This document shows, piece by piece, positions 19,988 through 28,887 of a DNA stretch of 64,000 bases. How positions within the stretch are numbered: position 1 is the stretch's first letter; every line of letters begins with the position of its first letter. The stretch comes from an uncultured SAR86 cluster bacterium. GTDB taxonomy: Bacteria > Pseudomonadota > Gammaproteobacteria > Magnimaribacterales > D2472. The notes beneath the pieces were generated by a model, which saw nothing but the letters and a program-made list of their open reading frames with translations, ran no database searches and had not been told where the DNA came from. Location: the NCBI GenBank assembly GCA_902515775.1, contig CABXVU010000005.1:1-64000 (forward strand). The letters are read 5' to 3'. The position numbers and the translations under genes are program-made.

Positions 19988-21239
19988 GTTGCTAGATCGA
20001 ATACTAAGTATCCTTACTTTCATAGTATTTGTATTTATTGATATATACATAAATCTTCGAATATTCTTTAGAGAAACTTCATCAATTAAAAGATTAAATT
20101 TTAAAGAATATTTTGTTTCCATTGGAAATGAGGATCATGCAGTTTGTGAAATTGGTGATCATGAGGCAACTTCAGATAGAACTTTATTGTTGATTGGTGG
20201 GATACCAACAAATCCAATTGAGTCGATGTCCTGGTTAGCAGAACAACTTCATAAAATAGACTCAACTCTTAGGATAATAATTTTTAATATACCTTATTAT
20301 GATGAACACTTTGCTATTGAGTATTCTAATGAATTTGCTATCTCCAACGGTGAAAGTTTAATAACTCAAAAAGAAATTGATTTTTCAACTCATAAAATTG
20401 ATCCGAAATTTAGTCATGTTAACCAATCCAAAACAGTAAATTTATTAATGGATGAAATGGGAATTGACGCAGCTCATGTTGTTGGACACGATAGGGGAGC
20501 TGTTATTCTAGAAAATCTTTGCATCAATAGCCCTGAAAGAGTTATTACATATTCTAGAGGTTCACAAGTTTGGGATTATGTAGATCCAAAATGGAAAAAT
20601 TTAGCTCCAAAAATCCTCATTGGACCTCCACATAGAATAATGTCTATATATCATCAATTTAGATTATTATTTTTTGCGGTTATGAATTTAAATAAGCCAA
20701 TCCATTTACTTTCTGAAACATTTAAAATTAATGGAAGATCATCTAAAAGGGGTAGTGATATCTATGATAGATACACACATCTAAAGTATAAATCTCAAAT
20801 TTCTTATAAAAATTATTTTAAAAAAATTCAGCAATCTTTTCTTCAAGGGGGTATAGATAATGAGGTGCAGAATAGAACAAACTTAAAAAATACTTCGATA
20901 CCCATAATGCAATTTCAAGGGGAAGATGAATTTAGAAGAGCGTCCAATGGATCTCTTATTTCTGATCAACCATATTTCGGAAAATATAATTTATTTAGAA
21001 ATGAAATTGAAGACATTTATCCATCAGCTGTAGATCAATCATCAGTTCCTCTTAAAAAAGAATACGTATCTGATATGGGATTGTATAAAGAAATTCAATT
21101 GAAGGTAGGAGCTACATTCGATAAATTTTTTCTAATTCCGGATGCTGCTCATTTTAATGTAATTGAAAACCCGAAAGCTTGCGCCTCTGCCATTTATAAT
21201 TTTATTAATATAGAATTTAATCTAGATTCTGATATTTAA
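19956..21239 (+). CDS. Membrane-anchored alpha/beta-hydrolase (Asp-nucleophile type)
   Basis: N-terminal hydrophobic helix; VVGHDRGAVILENL nucleophile elbow with D; DAAHFNVIENP catalytic His. Start uncertain (TTG 19956 or TTG 19989). Confidence 0.75.
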   Translation: MIWDFQETITKLLDRILSILTFIVFVFIDIYINLRIFFRETSSIKRLNFKEYFVSIGNEDHAVCEIGDHEATSDRTLLLIGGIPTNPIESMSWLAEQLHKIDSTLRIIIFNIPYYDEHFAIEYSNEFAISNGESLITQKEIDFSTHKIDPKFSHVNQSKTVNLLMDEMGIDAAHVVGHDRGAVILENLCINSPERVITYSRGSQVWDYVDPKWKNLAPKILIGPPHRIMSIYHQFRLLFFAVMNLNKPIHLLSETFKINGRSSKRGSDIYDRYTHLKYKSQISYKNYFKKIQQSFLQGGIDNEVQNRTNLKNTSIPIMQFQGEDEFRRASNGSLISDQPYFGKYNLFRNEIEDIYPSAVDQSSVPLKKEYVSDMGLYKEIQLKVGATFDKFFLIPDAAHFNVIENPKACASAIYNFINIEFNLDSDI

Positions 21240-21262
21240 TGGTGCCAATACAGGAGTTTTAA

Positions 21263-21721
21263 ATGATAAAAAATCCAGGTGAAATCTCTTTACAAGAATC
21301 ATTAGATATTTGCCATGAATCTATTAAAAAAGCTAGAGAAATGAGCTTTATGCCAATTACAGTTACCGTTGTCGATGTGGCAGGCGTTATAAGAGCAACT
21401 TTGGCAGAGGATGGATCAGGTTTAACGCGTGCTGATGTAGCTTATGCAAAAGCATGGTCCTGTATAGCCGCAGGTTTTTCTACGAGTACCCTTAGAGACA
21501 TCATCGAAGAACAGCCTCGATTAGATAAAGCAATTAACGGTATGCAAATCTTGGCTAACGGAAAATTAATGCCCACACCCGGTGGATTGATTATTAAAAA
21601 AAATGGTAAAAATATAGGTGCAGTTGGAATATCTGGAGATCGGTCTGATGAAGATGAGATATGTGCTATTGCTGGAATTGAGGCCGCTGGTTTTGAATAT
21701 TGTCACAATACAATAAAATAA
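21263..21721 (+). CDS. GlcG/HbpS-family (heme-binding-like) protein
   Basis: Short protein with ITVTVVDVAGVIRATLAEDGSGLTRADVAYAKAWSCIA...GGLIIKKNGKNIGAVGISGDRSDEDEICA. Confidence 0.85.
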   Translation: MIKNPGEISLQESLDICHESIKKAREMSFMPITVTVVDVAGVIRATLAEDGSGLTRADVAYAKAWSCIAAGFSTSTLRDIIEEQPRLDKAINGMQILANGKLMPTPGGLIIKKNGKNIGAVGISGDRSDEDEICAIAGIEAAGFEYCHNTIK

Positions 21722-21745
21722 TTTTATTAAGAAGGAGATTTAATT

Positions 21746-22060
21746 ATGTCGACCAATATAGAAGTATATATAGTTGTTAACTTAACAATTCTTGATCCAG
21801 ACGAGTATAGAATCTACGAAAAAGGGTTTTTTTCTTTTTTAAAAAAGCATAATGGTGAGTTTGTAACCTACGACGATCAGCGAAAAGTTTTAGAAGGCAC
21901 TGAGCCTTTGCCTGGAAGAGCAATAATATTTAAATTTCCATCTGAGGCTGATGCAGACAATTGGTGGGCTGATGAAGGCTATCAAGAATTATCAAAGCAT
22001 AGAAGGGCTGCTACAAATTCAACTATCCAAAGAATAAAAGGATTACCTCCAAGAGGATAA
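21746..22060 (+). CDS. DUF1330 family protein
   Basis: YIVVNLTILDPDEYRIYEKGFF...GRAIIFKFPSEADADNWWADEGYQELSKHRRAATNS. Confidence 0.85.
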   Translation: MSTNIEVYIVVNLTILDPDEYRIYEKGFFSFLKKHNGEFVTYDDQRKVLEGTEPLPGRAIIFKFPSEADADNWWADEGYQELSKHRRAATNSTIQRIKGLPPRG

Positions 22061-22078
22061 TTAAATCCTTAATATTTG

Positions 22079-22939
22079 ATGAAAATGAAGAAATATATAA
22101 ATATTAATGGTAAAAAATTAGCTTACATTGATGAGGGTAAGGGGGATGCAATTGTATTTATTCATGGAAATCCAACTTCATCATATCTATGGAGAAACAT
22201 TGCTCCTAATTTTGTTAAATCATATAGGATAATTGTTCCTGACTTGATTGGCATGGGTGATTCTGAAAAGCTTGGAGATGATGATAACTCTGACTATTCT
22301 TTTGATGGTCATTATAGTTTTTTAGATGAATTTCTAACCAAATTAGATCTTGGAGAAAAAATTAATCTTGTGATTCATGATTGGGGTTGCGGTCTAGGAT
22401 TAAAGTTTGCAAGAATGCACCCAGAAGTGATTTCTTCAATAATCTTCATGGAAGGGGTTACAGTCCCACTTAGATGGGAACAATGGCCAGAAGCCGGAAC
22501 AAAGATATTTAAATTATTTAGATCTGAAGCTGGAGAAGAACTAATTCTTGATAAAAATTTCTTTGTAGAAAGAATTTTATTTGCTGATCCTATAAAACCA
22601 ATGTCAGATGAAACAAAAGAGGAGTATCTGAGACCTTTTTTAAATCCTGGTGAGGATAGAAGACCCACCTTAACATTCCCAAGGAATATTCCCCTTGACG
22701 GAGAACCTAGTGATACTTACATTGAAATTTATAAAAATGCAGAATTCCATAAAAATTCAAACATACCAAAATTATTTATCAATGCTGATCCAGGATTTCT
22801 ATTGGTTGGATCTCAACGTGATGAAGTAAGAAAATGGAATAATCTTAAAGAAGTAACTGTAAAGGGTAACCATTTCATCCAAGAGGATTCTCCTAATGAA
22901 ATTACAGTTCATATAAAGGATTTTATGAATGATTTGTAA
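22079..22939 (+). CDS. Haloalkane dehalogenase-like alpha/beta-hydrolase, HLD-II type (LinB/DhaA-like)
   Basis: FIHGNPTSSYLWRNIAPNF (halide-stabilising N), VIHDWGCGLGLKFARMHPE (nucleophile D, W), YLRPFLNPGEDRRPTLTFPRNIPLDGEP, GNHFIQEDSPNEI (catalytic H). Confidence 0.88.
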   Translation: MKMKKYININGKKLAYIDEGKGDAIVFIHGNPTSSYLWRNIAPNFVKSYRIIVPDLIGMGDSEKLGDDDNSDYSFDGHYSFLDEFLTKLDLGEKINLVIHDWGCGLGLKFARMHPEVISSIIFMEGVTVPLRWEQWPEAGTKIFKLFRSEAGEELILDKNFFVERILFADPIKPMSDETKEEYLRPFLNPGEDRRPTLTFPRNIPLDGEPSDTYIEIYKNAEFHKNSNIPKLFINADPGFLLVGSQRDEVRKWNNLKEVTVKGNHFIQEDSPNEITVHIKDFMNDL

Positions 22940-22952
22940 AAGGAGTTAAATA

Positions 22953-23444
22953 ATGTTTGTTGAGGCTAAAAAATCTTTTAAAAAATCGAAATCTTATCTT
23001 TTAAATATAATTAAAGGATCTGGTAATTTATCTTATTATCATCCATTTTGTAAAAGAAATGATGCAATTAAATGGCCAGGAACAAATTCAATTGATGAGC
23101 TTGAGTATTTGAATGGTTTAACTTTTGAGAGAAATTTCTTTAATTGGCATGAAAATGGATATGATTTGATCATAGGAAAGAAAAATAAATCAAAAATGGC
23201 TCAAGTTAATTGGGTTATTGAAGGTAATGATGAAATATCTTCATTAAGGGTAAGAATTAACCCTGAAATATGTCATTTCACTCCATTTAAGAATAAATTT
23301 ATGCAAAATTTGTCATGGTACTTGTTTGTTAAGCCTATGTTACAAAGCTATATAAATAAAGTTATTAAGGGTTTTGAATTCTTTGTTAACACCGATATGG
23401 AAGTAAAACCAAATCAATTTGGAAAACATTTTTGGTTCTCATAA
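22953..23444 (+). CDS. Hypothetical protein, possibly SRPBCC-fold
   Basis: Intact ORF in the operon behind the dehalogenase; fold guess only. Confidence 0.6.
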   Translation: MFVEAKKSFKKSKSYLLNIIKGSGNLSYYHPFCKRNDAIKWPGTNSIDELEYLNGLTFERNFFNWHENGYDLIIGKKNKSKMAQVNWVIEGNDEISSLRVRINPEICHFTPFKNKFMQNLSWYLFVKPMLQSYINKVIKGFEFFVNTDMEVKPNQFGKHFWFS

Positions 23445-23478
23445 ATCCTATTTATTCATATTAGATATGTATTCATAA

Positions 23479-24783
23479 ATGAAAACTGATTTAAACAAAG
23501 GGTACTTTAATTCCCATTGGCCAGTTGAGTGTGGTGGTAATAGACGTCAAAAAATATTTAATGGTTCACTAAACATCAAAGAGAAATCTCATCATTTAAT
23601 TACTAAAGTAAATAATAGATGGAATGTAATGTTTATCTGCAGAAATGATAATGAACTTTATCTTGCAGGAACAATGCCAAATTTTCTGGGCGATAAGCCT
23701 TTCGGATGGGTTCAAAAAGTAAATCCTGATAATCTAGAGAGTATTTGCGAATCCCCAAATTTGGAATGTGGTGAGCACATTTGGTGTGGCGCCATTGCAG
23801 CTCATGCTAATGGAACTATCATCAACGTTAATGGCTCGTTCATGCATATACTTGATAAAAACTGTAATATTTTAAAAGAAATAAAGCTACCCATTGATCA
23901 AGCTCATAATGGTCTATTAATCCTTTCTGATGGAAGTATTATTACAAAAGATATCCGAGTGTCTAATGATACACCATCAACATTGACGAGACTAAATCCA
24001 GAATCTGGAGAATTAATTGGAAAACCTTTGAAATTGCCAGAGGGATCTATGGGGAGGATTGCATGCGATATTGATGATAATGGTGAGTATATATACATTC
24101 CAGGTATTGAACACATTTTTAAAATTAGAGTTGAAAAAGAAAAATTAGTAATGGAGAAAAATTGGTCAGTGAAGTATCGAGAGAAAAATAGTGATCATGG
24201 TTTAGCATGGGATGGCTGTATTTCTGAAGGATTTATTTGGCTGATGAACAACGGTGATATTGAGTCCGTTCGATCTATCTTTAGTAGATACCCAAATGGA
24301 AGATTTTCATCAGCACCAGGCACGCTTAGTTGGCAAAGACCAGCTTTATGGAAGGGAAATCAACAACTATTAAAAGTATCAATTGATAATCAAACTATTG
24401 ATTATGTGACCCTCTCAAATAAACCTGGTGGTGGGATCATAGCTCCTCCAGTTTCTATACCTAAATATAATCTATGTATTGCATGGGATAGTTTAAACGG
24501 TGGACTATATGCAGTTAATCAAGAAAACTTAAATATTGAGTGGTCTGTCAATATAAGACCAACAATGCAACCTGTAGTGTTTTTAGGTTCAGGTGAATTA
24601 ATAATTAATAGTTATGAAAACAACAGTGACCATATTGTTGTTATAAATCTTGAAAATGGAGAATTAATAAAAAAAATAGACCTAAAATCGCCGCTTGCAA
24701 ATGGAATGTTCTTAACGCCGGGTACCAATAATGATATTTACTATTGTTCAACGCTTACAATTGCAAAAATCTGGTGGAATTAA
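23479..24783 (+). CDS. Hypothetical beta-propeller-like protein
   Basis: Intact ORF with repeated short beta-strand/Gly-Asp patterns (LYLAGTMPNFLG, GLLILSDGSIITKDIR, GGLYAVNQENLNIEWSV). Confidence 0.6.
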   Translation: MKTDLNKGYFNSHWPVECGGNRRQKIFNGSLNIKEKSHHLITKVNNRWNVMFICRNDNELYLAGTMPNFLGDKPFGWVQKVNPDNLESICESPNLECGEHIWCGAIAAHANGTIINVNGSFMHILDKNCNILKEIKLPIDQAHNGLLILSDGSIITKDIRVSNDTPSTLTRLNPESGELIGKPLKLPEGSMGRIACDIDDNGEYIYIPGIEHIFKIRVEKEKLVMEKNWSVKYREKNSDHGLAWDGCISEGFIWLMNNGDIESVRSIFSRYPNGRFSSAPGTLSWQRPALWKGNQQLLKVSIDNQTIDYVTLSNKPGGGIIAPPVSIPKYNLCIAWDSLNGGLYAVNQENLNIEWSVNIRPTMQPVVFLGSGELIINSYENNSDHIVVINLENGELIKKIDLKSPLANGMFLTPGTNNDIYYCSTLTIAKIWWN

Positions 24784-24798
24784 TCTTTATAAATTTAA

Positions 24799-24814
24799 CA
24801 TAATATATATTATG
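24799..24814. repeat. Perfect 16-nt palindrome CATAATATATATTATG between convergent genes
   Basis: Read directly; AT-only core so low specificity. Confidence 0.4.
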
Positions 24815-24830
24815 CGAACTTATATGTAAT

Positions 24831-25949
24831 TTAAAGCTCAATATCTATTGTCGCTCTCTTCTTCTTAAAAGGCTTTGGATCACCATTTATAAAGCTAATT
24901 ATTAAATTAGCATATTCTGGCCCAGCTTCTTCTTGTACAAAGTGCCCTGGCCCCTCAATGATTAGTTCCTCAGCAGACGGTATTCTTTTTAACATTTCAA
25001 CCATTCTAGGATTATTTTTTGTAACAGGATCGTTATCACTATTTGCAATTAAGAAAGGTTTATTCCATTTCTCAAAAACATCTCTATAGGCTTTTTCATT
25101 TTTTCTTAATTCACTGGGTATTAAATATGGAAAAATTTGAGCGCCTGCTTTATATGTAGCGTTTGGATATGGTGCCTCGTACCCTATTCTTTCATCATCA
25201 TTTACATTACCCAAGGTTTGCATAATCCCACCGACATCAATGTTATCCGTAAATCTTGAATATCTTATCCAGCCTGCAAATCCATTCCCGCCAATAAACT
25301 CTTCCCATGTGGCTGGTCCTTGAAACCATATACCTAATTTGAATAAGGGATAACCGATAAACGATATGATCTCATTAAAGAAACCTCTCCCGGGTGCTAT
25401 CAAACTAGTATTAGAAGCAATAACTCTTGAAAATCTTTTAGGCTCTTCTGCAATGACTCTAAGACCAACCAAACCTCCCCAATCATGAACATGGGCTGTA
25501 ATATTATTTAAATCAAGCTCAACTACTAATTGGGTCATTTTATCAACATGCATTTGATGTGAATAATCGTCTATTGACGCATATTTATCAGATTTTCCAA
25601 ACCCAACCATATCAGGAGCTATTACTCTGTACCCTGCCTTGGTAAGAGTTGGAATCATTTTTCTAAATAAGTAACTCCAAGCAGGCTCACCATGAAGCAA
25701 ATATATGATTTCTCCCTCTTTTGGGCCTTCATCTAAGTAATGAATACGTGTATCGCCAATCATTAGATAGTTTGCTTTAAATGGATAATCTACAATGTTT
25801 TCGAAACGTTCTACCGGTGTTCTAAGAATTCCAGGTGCAACCACATTAAATCTTTCATAATTAACGTCTACATCTGCATTTCTTAAATATAGAAATATAC
25901 CAGCTATAATTACTGCTAAGATAAATACTATTGATACAAGCTTTTTCAT
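24831..25949 (-). CDS. Haloalkane dehalogenase-like alpha/beta-hydrolase, HLD-I type (DhlA-like), N-terminal membrane anchor
   Basis: LLHGEPAWSYLFRKMIPTL, VHDWGGLVGLRVIAEEP, GFAGWIRYSRF (equivalent of DhlA GFTAW), YEAPYPNATYKAGAQIFP, GPGHFVQEEAG; N-terminal hydrophobic segment. Confidence 0.88.
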   Translation of the reverse strand: MKKLVSIVFILAVIIAGIFLYLRNADVDVNYERFNVVAPGILRTPVERFENIVDYPFKANYLMIGDTRIHYLDEGPKEGEIIYLLHGEPAWSYLFRKMIPTLTKAGYRVIAPDMVGFGKSDKYASIDDYSHQMHVDKMTQLVVELDLNNITAHVHDWGGLVGLRVIAEEPKRFSRVIASNTSLIAPGRGFFNEIISFIGYPLFKLGIWFQGPATWEEFIGGNGFAGWIRYSRFTDNIDVGGIMQTLGNVNDDERIGYEAPYPNATYKAGAQIFPYLIPSELRKNEKAYRDVFEKWNKPFLIANSDNDPVTKNNPRMVEMLKRIPSAEELIIEGPGHFVQEEAGPEYANLIISFINGDPKPFKKKRATIDIEL

Positions 25950-25978
25950 AAAATTTTATCTAATAAAGTCTACGATAT

Positions 25979-26003
25979 GTATTATCATCTGAATAGATAA
26001 TAC
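25979..26003. repeat. 8-bp perfect inverted repeat GTATTATC-9 nt-GATAATAC in divergent intergenic region
   Basis: Read directly; between the HLD-I-like gene and the M14 peptidase gene. Confidence 0.45.
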
Positions 26004-26016
26004 TTAAACTATTTAT

Positions 26017-28872
26017 ATGAATATCAAAAATTTACTTACATTTACATTAATGTTTTCAACTATTTTAAATAGTGAAACCCTGACAAAACCTACCTCATAC
26101 TCTAAAGATTTGTATGTAGAAAAAATTCTATCAGGCTCATACATTGATTCAATTGATCATCCTAATGAATTTTTAGATTTTAATTATGGAGATAGAGTGG
26201 CTAATCCATCCCAAATATCTAATGCAATCTTAAAATGGTCAAAGCAGTCAGATAAAATAAAGGTTGTTGAATATGCAAGATCCCATGAAAATCGTCCTCT
26301 TTATGCGCTTTTTATTTCATCACCCGAAAATATAAATAATCTTGACCAAATCAAAGAAGATATTTCAAAAATATCTGACGCAAGAAAAATAAATAATCGT
26401 GAAGCAAATTCAATTATTGAGTCATTACCTGCAATAGCATGGATGGCATATTCTATCCATGGAAATGAAACATCTGGAGCAGATGCTGCGTTAGGAGTTA
26501 TCTATCATCTGATTGCTAGCAATGATCCTGCAGTTAAAGATTTACTTAACAACATGGTGGTTATTATTGATCCTATGATGAATCCTGACGGTAGAGATAG
26601 ATTTGCAAAATCATTAGAACAATACCGAGGCACAGCTCCAAACTATGATGATCAATCGCTTTTACATACAGGGGATTGGCCATATGGAAGGACGAATCAT
26701 TATTACTTTGATTTAAATAGAGACTGGTTTTACCTAACTCAACCCGAAACTCAAGGAAGAGTGAAATTAATAAATAAATGGAGACCTCAAATCCTTGTTG
26801 ATGGACATGAAATGGGTGCCCAAGATACTTTCATGACAGGACCTCCTAGAGAGCCAATTAATAAAAACATAGATGAAGATCTGATTAAATGGGGAAATGT
26901 TTTCGCACAAGATCAAGCTGAGGCTTTCGATAAAAAAAATTGGCGTTTTTATACCGGAGAATGGCACGAAGATCTTTACCCAGGATACTCATTTTATGTT
27001 CAATTTCGTGGCAGTCTTGGAATACTCTATGAACAATCACGAATGTCAGAAGATGGCGTAAGAAGACCTGAAGGAACTATTCAATCATATAAAGAATCAG
27101 TGCATCATCAATTTGTAAGCACTATTGAAAATCTTAATACTTTAAAAGTTAATACAAAGGCGATGTATAAAGATTATTGGGATGGTCGTAAATATAATAT
27201 TTCTAAAGAAAGTAAATATGCTAATCAAACTTTTGTTGTCTTACCATCAAAAAATTATGGGCGCTTAAACTCATTAGTTGATAAATTAAAAGCCCAGGAT
27301 ATAGAGGTATTTAAAAATACTAAAACTTTGCAGGTAGATAAAGTAGTAAATCAATTGGGTAATATTAAAGCTAATTATGAAATACCTGAAGGTAGCTTAA
27401 TTATTCCAAATAGGCAACCTGAAGCACCACTAATAAAGGCAATATTAGAATTTGATGCCGAAATTGACGAATCAGTTCTTATTGAAGAGAGACAAGAAAA
27501 CCTCAGAGATGGCTCTTCTATAATGTATGACACTACTGCATTCAACTTTACAATGATGTTTGGTTTGCCAGCTGTTACTGCCTTAGAACATATTGATAAA
27601 AATATTGTTACTTGGGAACCCTCCTCTAGCAATATTGAAGTAAATGATAATGCTGTAATGTGGGCAACCAATGGCGATGATGATAGATCAGTTGCGTTTG
27701 CTGCAAGATTGCTTGAAAAAGATATTCAAGTGCGAATTATCGATAAGGAATCAATACTCTCAGGTCACAAATTATCTCGTGGAAGCGTAGTTGTTATTGC
27801 TATGGATAATCCAGAATATGAAAATTTAACTACGCAAATAAATGAAATAGCTGCTGATCTAAATATATCTGTTCATTCTATAGAATCTGGTTTTGGACCA
27901 GAGGAGCTTCCTGACTGGGGTGGAAGACATTTTAGATTGTTAAAAAAACCTCAAATTGCAATTTTAGGTCATGGTAATTACAACTCATATGATGTTGGAG
28001 TGAGTTGGTGGTCATTGGATCATCATCTTGGAATTAGGCACAGCCTTGTAAATGGTTCATTTGCTGGATATGCCGACTTGAGACGCTATAACACAATAAT
28101 TCTTCCAAGCGGTTATCCCGATATGAGTGCTAGCGAATTAGATAACCTATCTGAATGGATAAGAAATGGTGGCACTTTGATTGCTCATAATAGATCAACA
28201 AGATTTTTGTCTTCAAATGAGGGTTTAGGCAACACAAAACAAATACAAAATGTGTTTGAAGATGTTAATGATTATAAGTTTGATCTTATGAGAGAGATAA
28301 TGGCTTTAGATGATCAGATTGATAAAGACAAAGTTAATAACAATAGTATTGATAATTTAATTGATTATCCATGGGAACTCAACGAAAGCCAGATTTCCAA
28401 GGAACAGTTTGAAATGAGAGATGAATGGCAATCAATTTTTATGCCATCTGGATCATTTGTAGCTGGTAGAACTGATCAAAAACATTGGTTAACTTTCGGT
28501 AGTCCAAATATATTGCCTGTATTGTACTCAGACTATCCTGTCTTAATGACGGGAAGCAATGTAGAAGCAGCTGTTAGGATTGGTGCGCTTGTACCAAATT
28601 TAAATTCACTTGAATCAAAGCAAATAAATTGGTCTTTAATTCCACCCAATAAAGACATAAAAGTCAGAATGAGTGGCTTAGTTTGGCCAGAGGCTGCTCA
28701 ACGAATAGCTAATTCAGCTTATGTAACAAGAGAAAAAATTGGAAAAGGCCAAGTAATCTTGTTCTCAGGAGAGCCAAATTTTCGTGGATCTACAAGAGGA
28801 ACTAATAGACTCTGGTTAAATGCTGTTGTTTTTGGTTCAGGATTGGGTACGGACCCAACTATAAATCCGTAA
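26017..28872 (+). CDS. M14-family zinc carboxypeptidase-like exported peptidase
   Basis: Signal peptide; SIHGNETSGADAALGVIYHL (HxxE), DPMMNPDGRDRF, DLNRDWFYLTQPETQG, VDGHEMG. Confidence 0.9.
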   Translation: MNIKNLLTFTLMFSTILNSETLTKPTSYSKDLYVEKILSGSYIDSIDHPNEFLDFNYGDRVANPSQISNAILKWSKQSDKIKVVEYARSHENRPLYALFISSPENINNLDQIKEDISKISDARKINNREANSIIESLPAIAWMAYSIHGNETSGADAALGVIYHLIASNDPAVKDLLNNMVVIIDPMMNPDGRDRFAKSLEQYRGTAPNYDDQSLLHTGDWPYGRTNHYYFDLNRDWFYLTQPETQGRVKLINKWRPQILVDGHEMGAQDTFMTGPPREPINKNIDEDLIKWGNVFAQDQAEAFDKKNWRFYTGEWHEDLYPGYSFYVQFRGSLGILYEQSRMSEDGVRRPEGTIQSYKESVHHQFVSTIENLNTLKVNTKAMYKDYWDGRKYNISKESKYANQTFVVLPSKNYGRLNSLVDKLKAQDIEVFKNTKTLQVDKVVNQLGNIKANYEIPEGSLIIPNRQPEAPLIKAILEFDAEIDESVLIEERQENLRDGSSIMYDTTAFNFTMMFGLPAVTALEHIDKNIVTWEPSSSNIEVNDNAVMWATNGDDDRSVAFAARLLEKDIQVRIIDKESILSGHKLSRGSVVVIAMDNPEYENLTTQINEIAADLNISVHSIESGFGPEELPDWGGRHFRLLKKPQIAILGHGNYNSYDVGVSWWSLDHHLGIRHSLVNGSFAGYADLRRYNTIILPSGYPDMSASELDNLSEWIRNGGTLIAHNRSTRFLSSNEGLGNTKQIQNVFEDVNDYKFDLMREIMALDDQIDKDKVNNNSIDNLIDYPWELNESQISKEQFEMRDEWQSIFMPSGSFVAGRTDQKHWLTFGSPNILPVLYSDYPVLMTGSNVEAAVRIGALVPNLNSLESKQINWSLIPPNKDIKVRMSGLVWPEAAQRIANSAYVTREKIGKGQVILFSGEPNFRGSTRGTNRLWLNAVVFGSGLGTDPTINP

Positions 28873-28887
28873 TAGTAATTTTTATAA

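Noticed and set aside
22375-22668. 97-aa minus-strand ORF inside the HLD-II-like gene
   Set aside because: Antisense to a conserved enzyme; no independent evidence.
24799-24814. 16-nt AT palindrome as an operator
   Set aside because: Between convergent genes and almost entirely A/T; listed as a repeat but not promoted to a regulatory claim.
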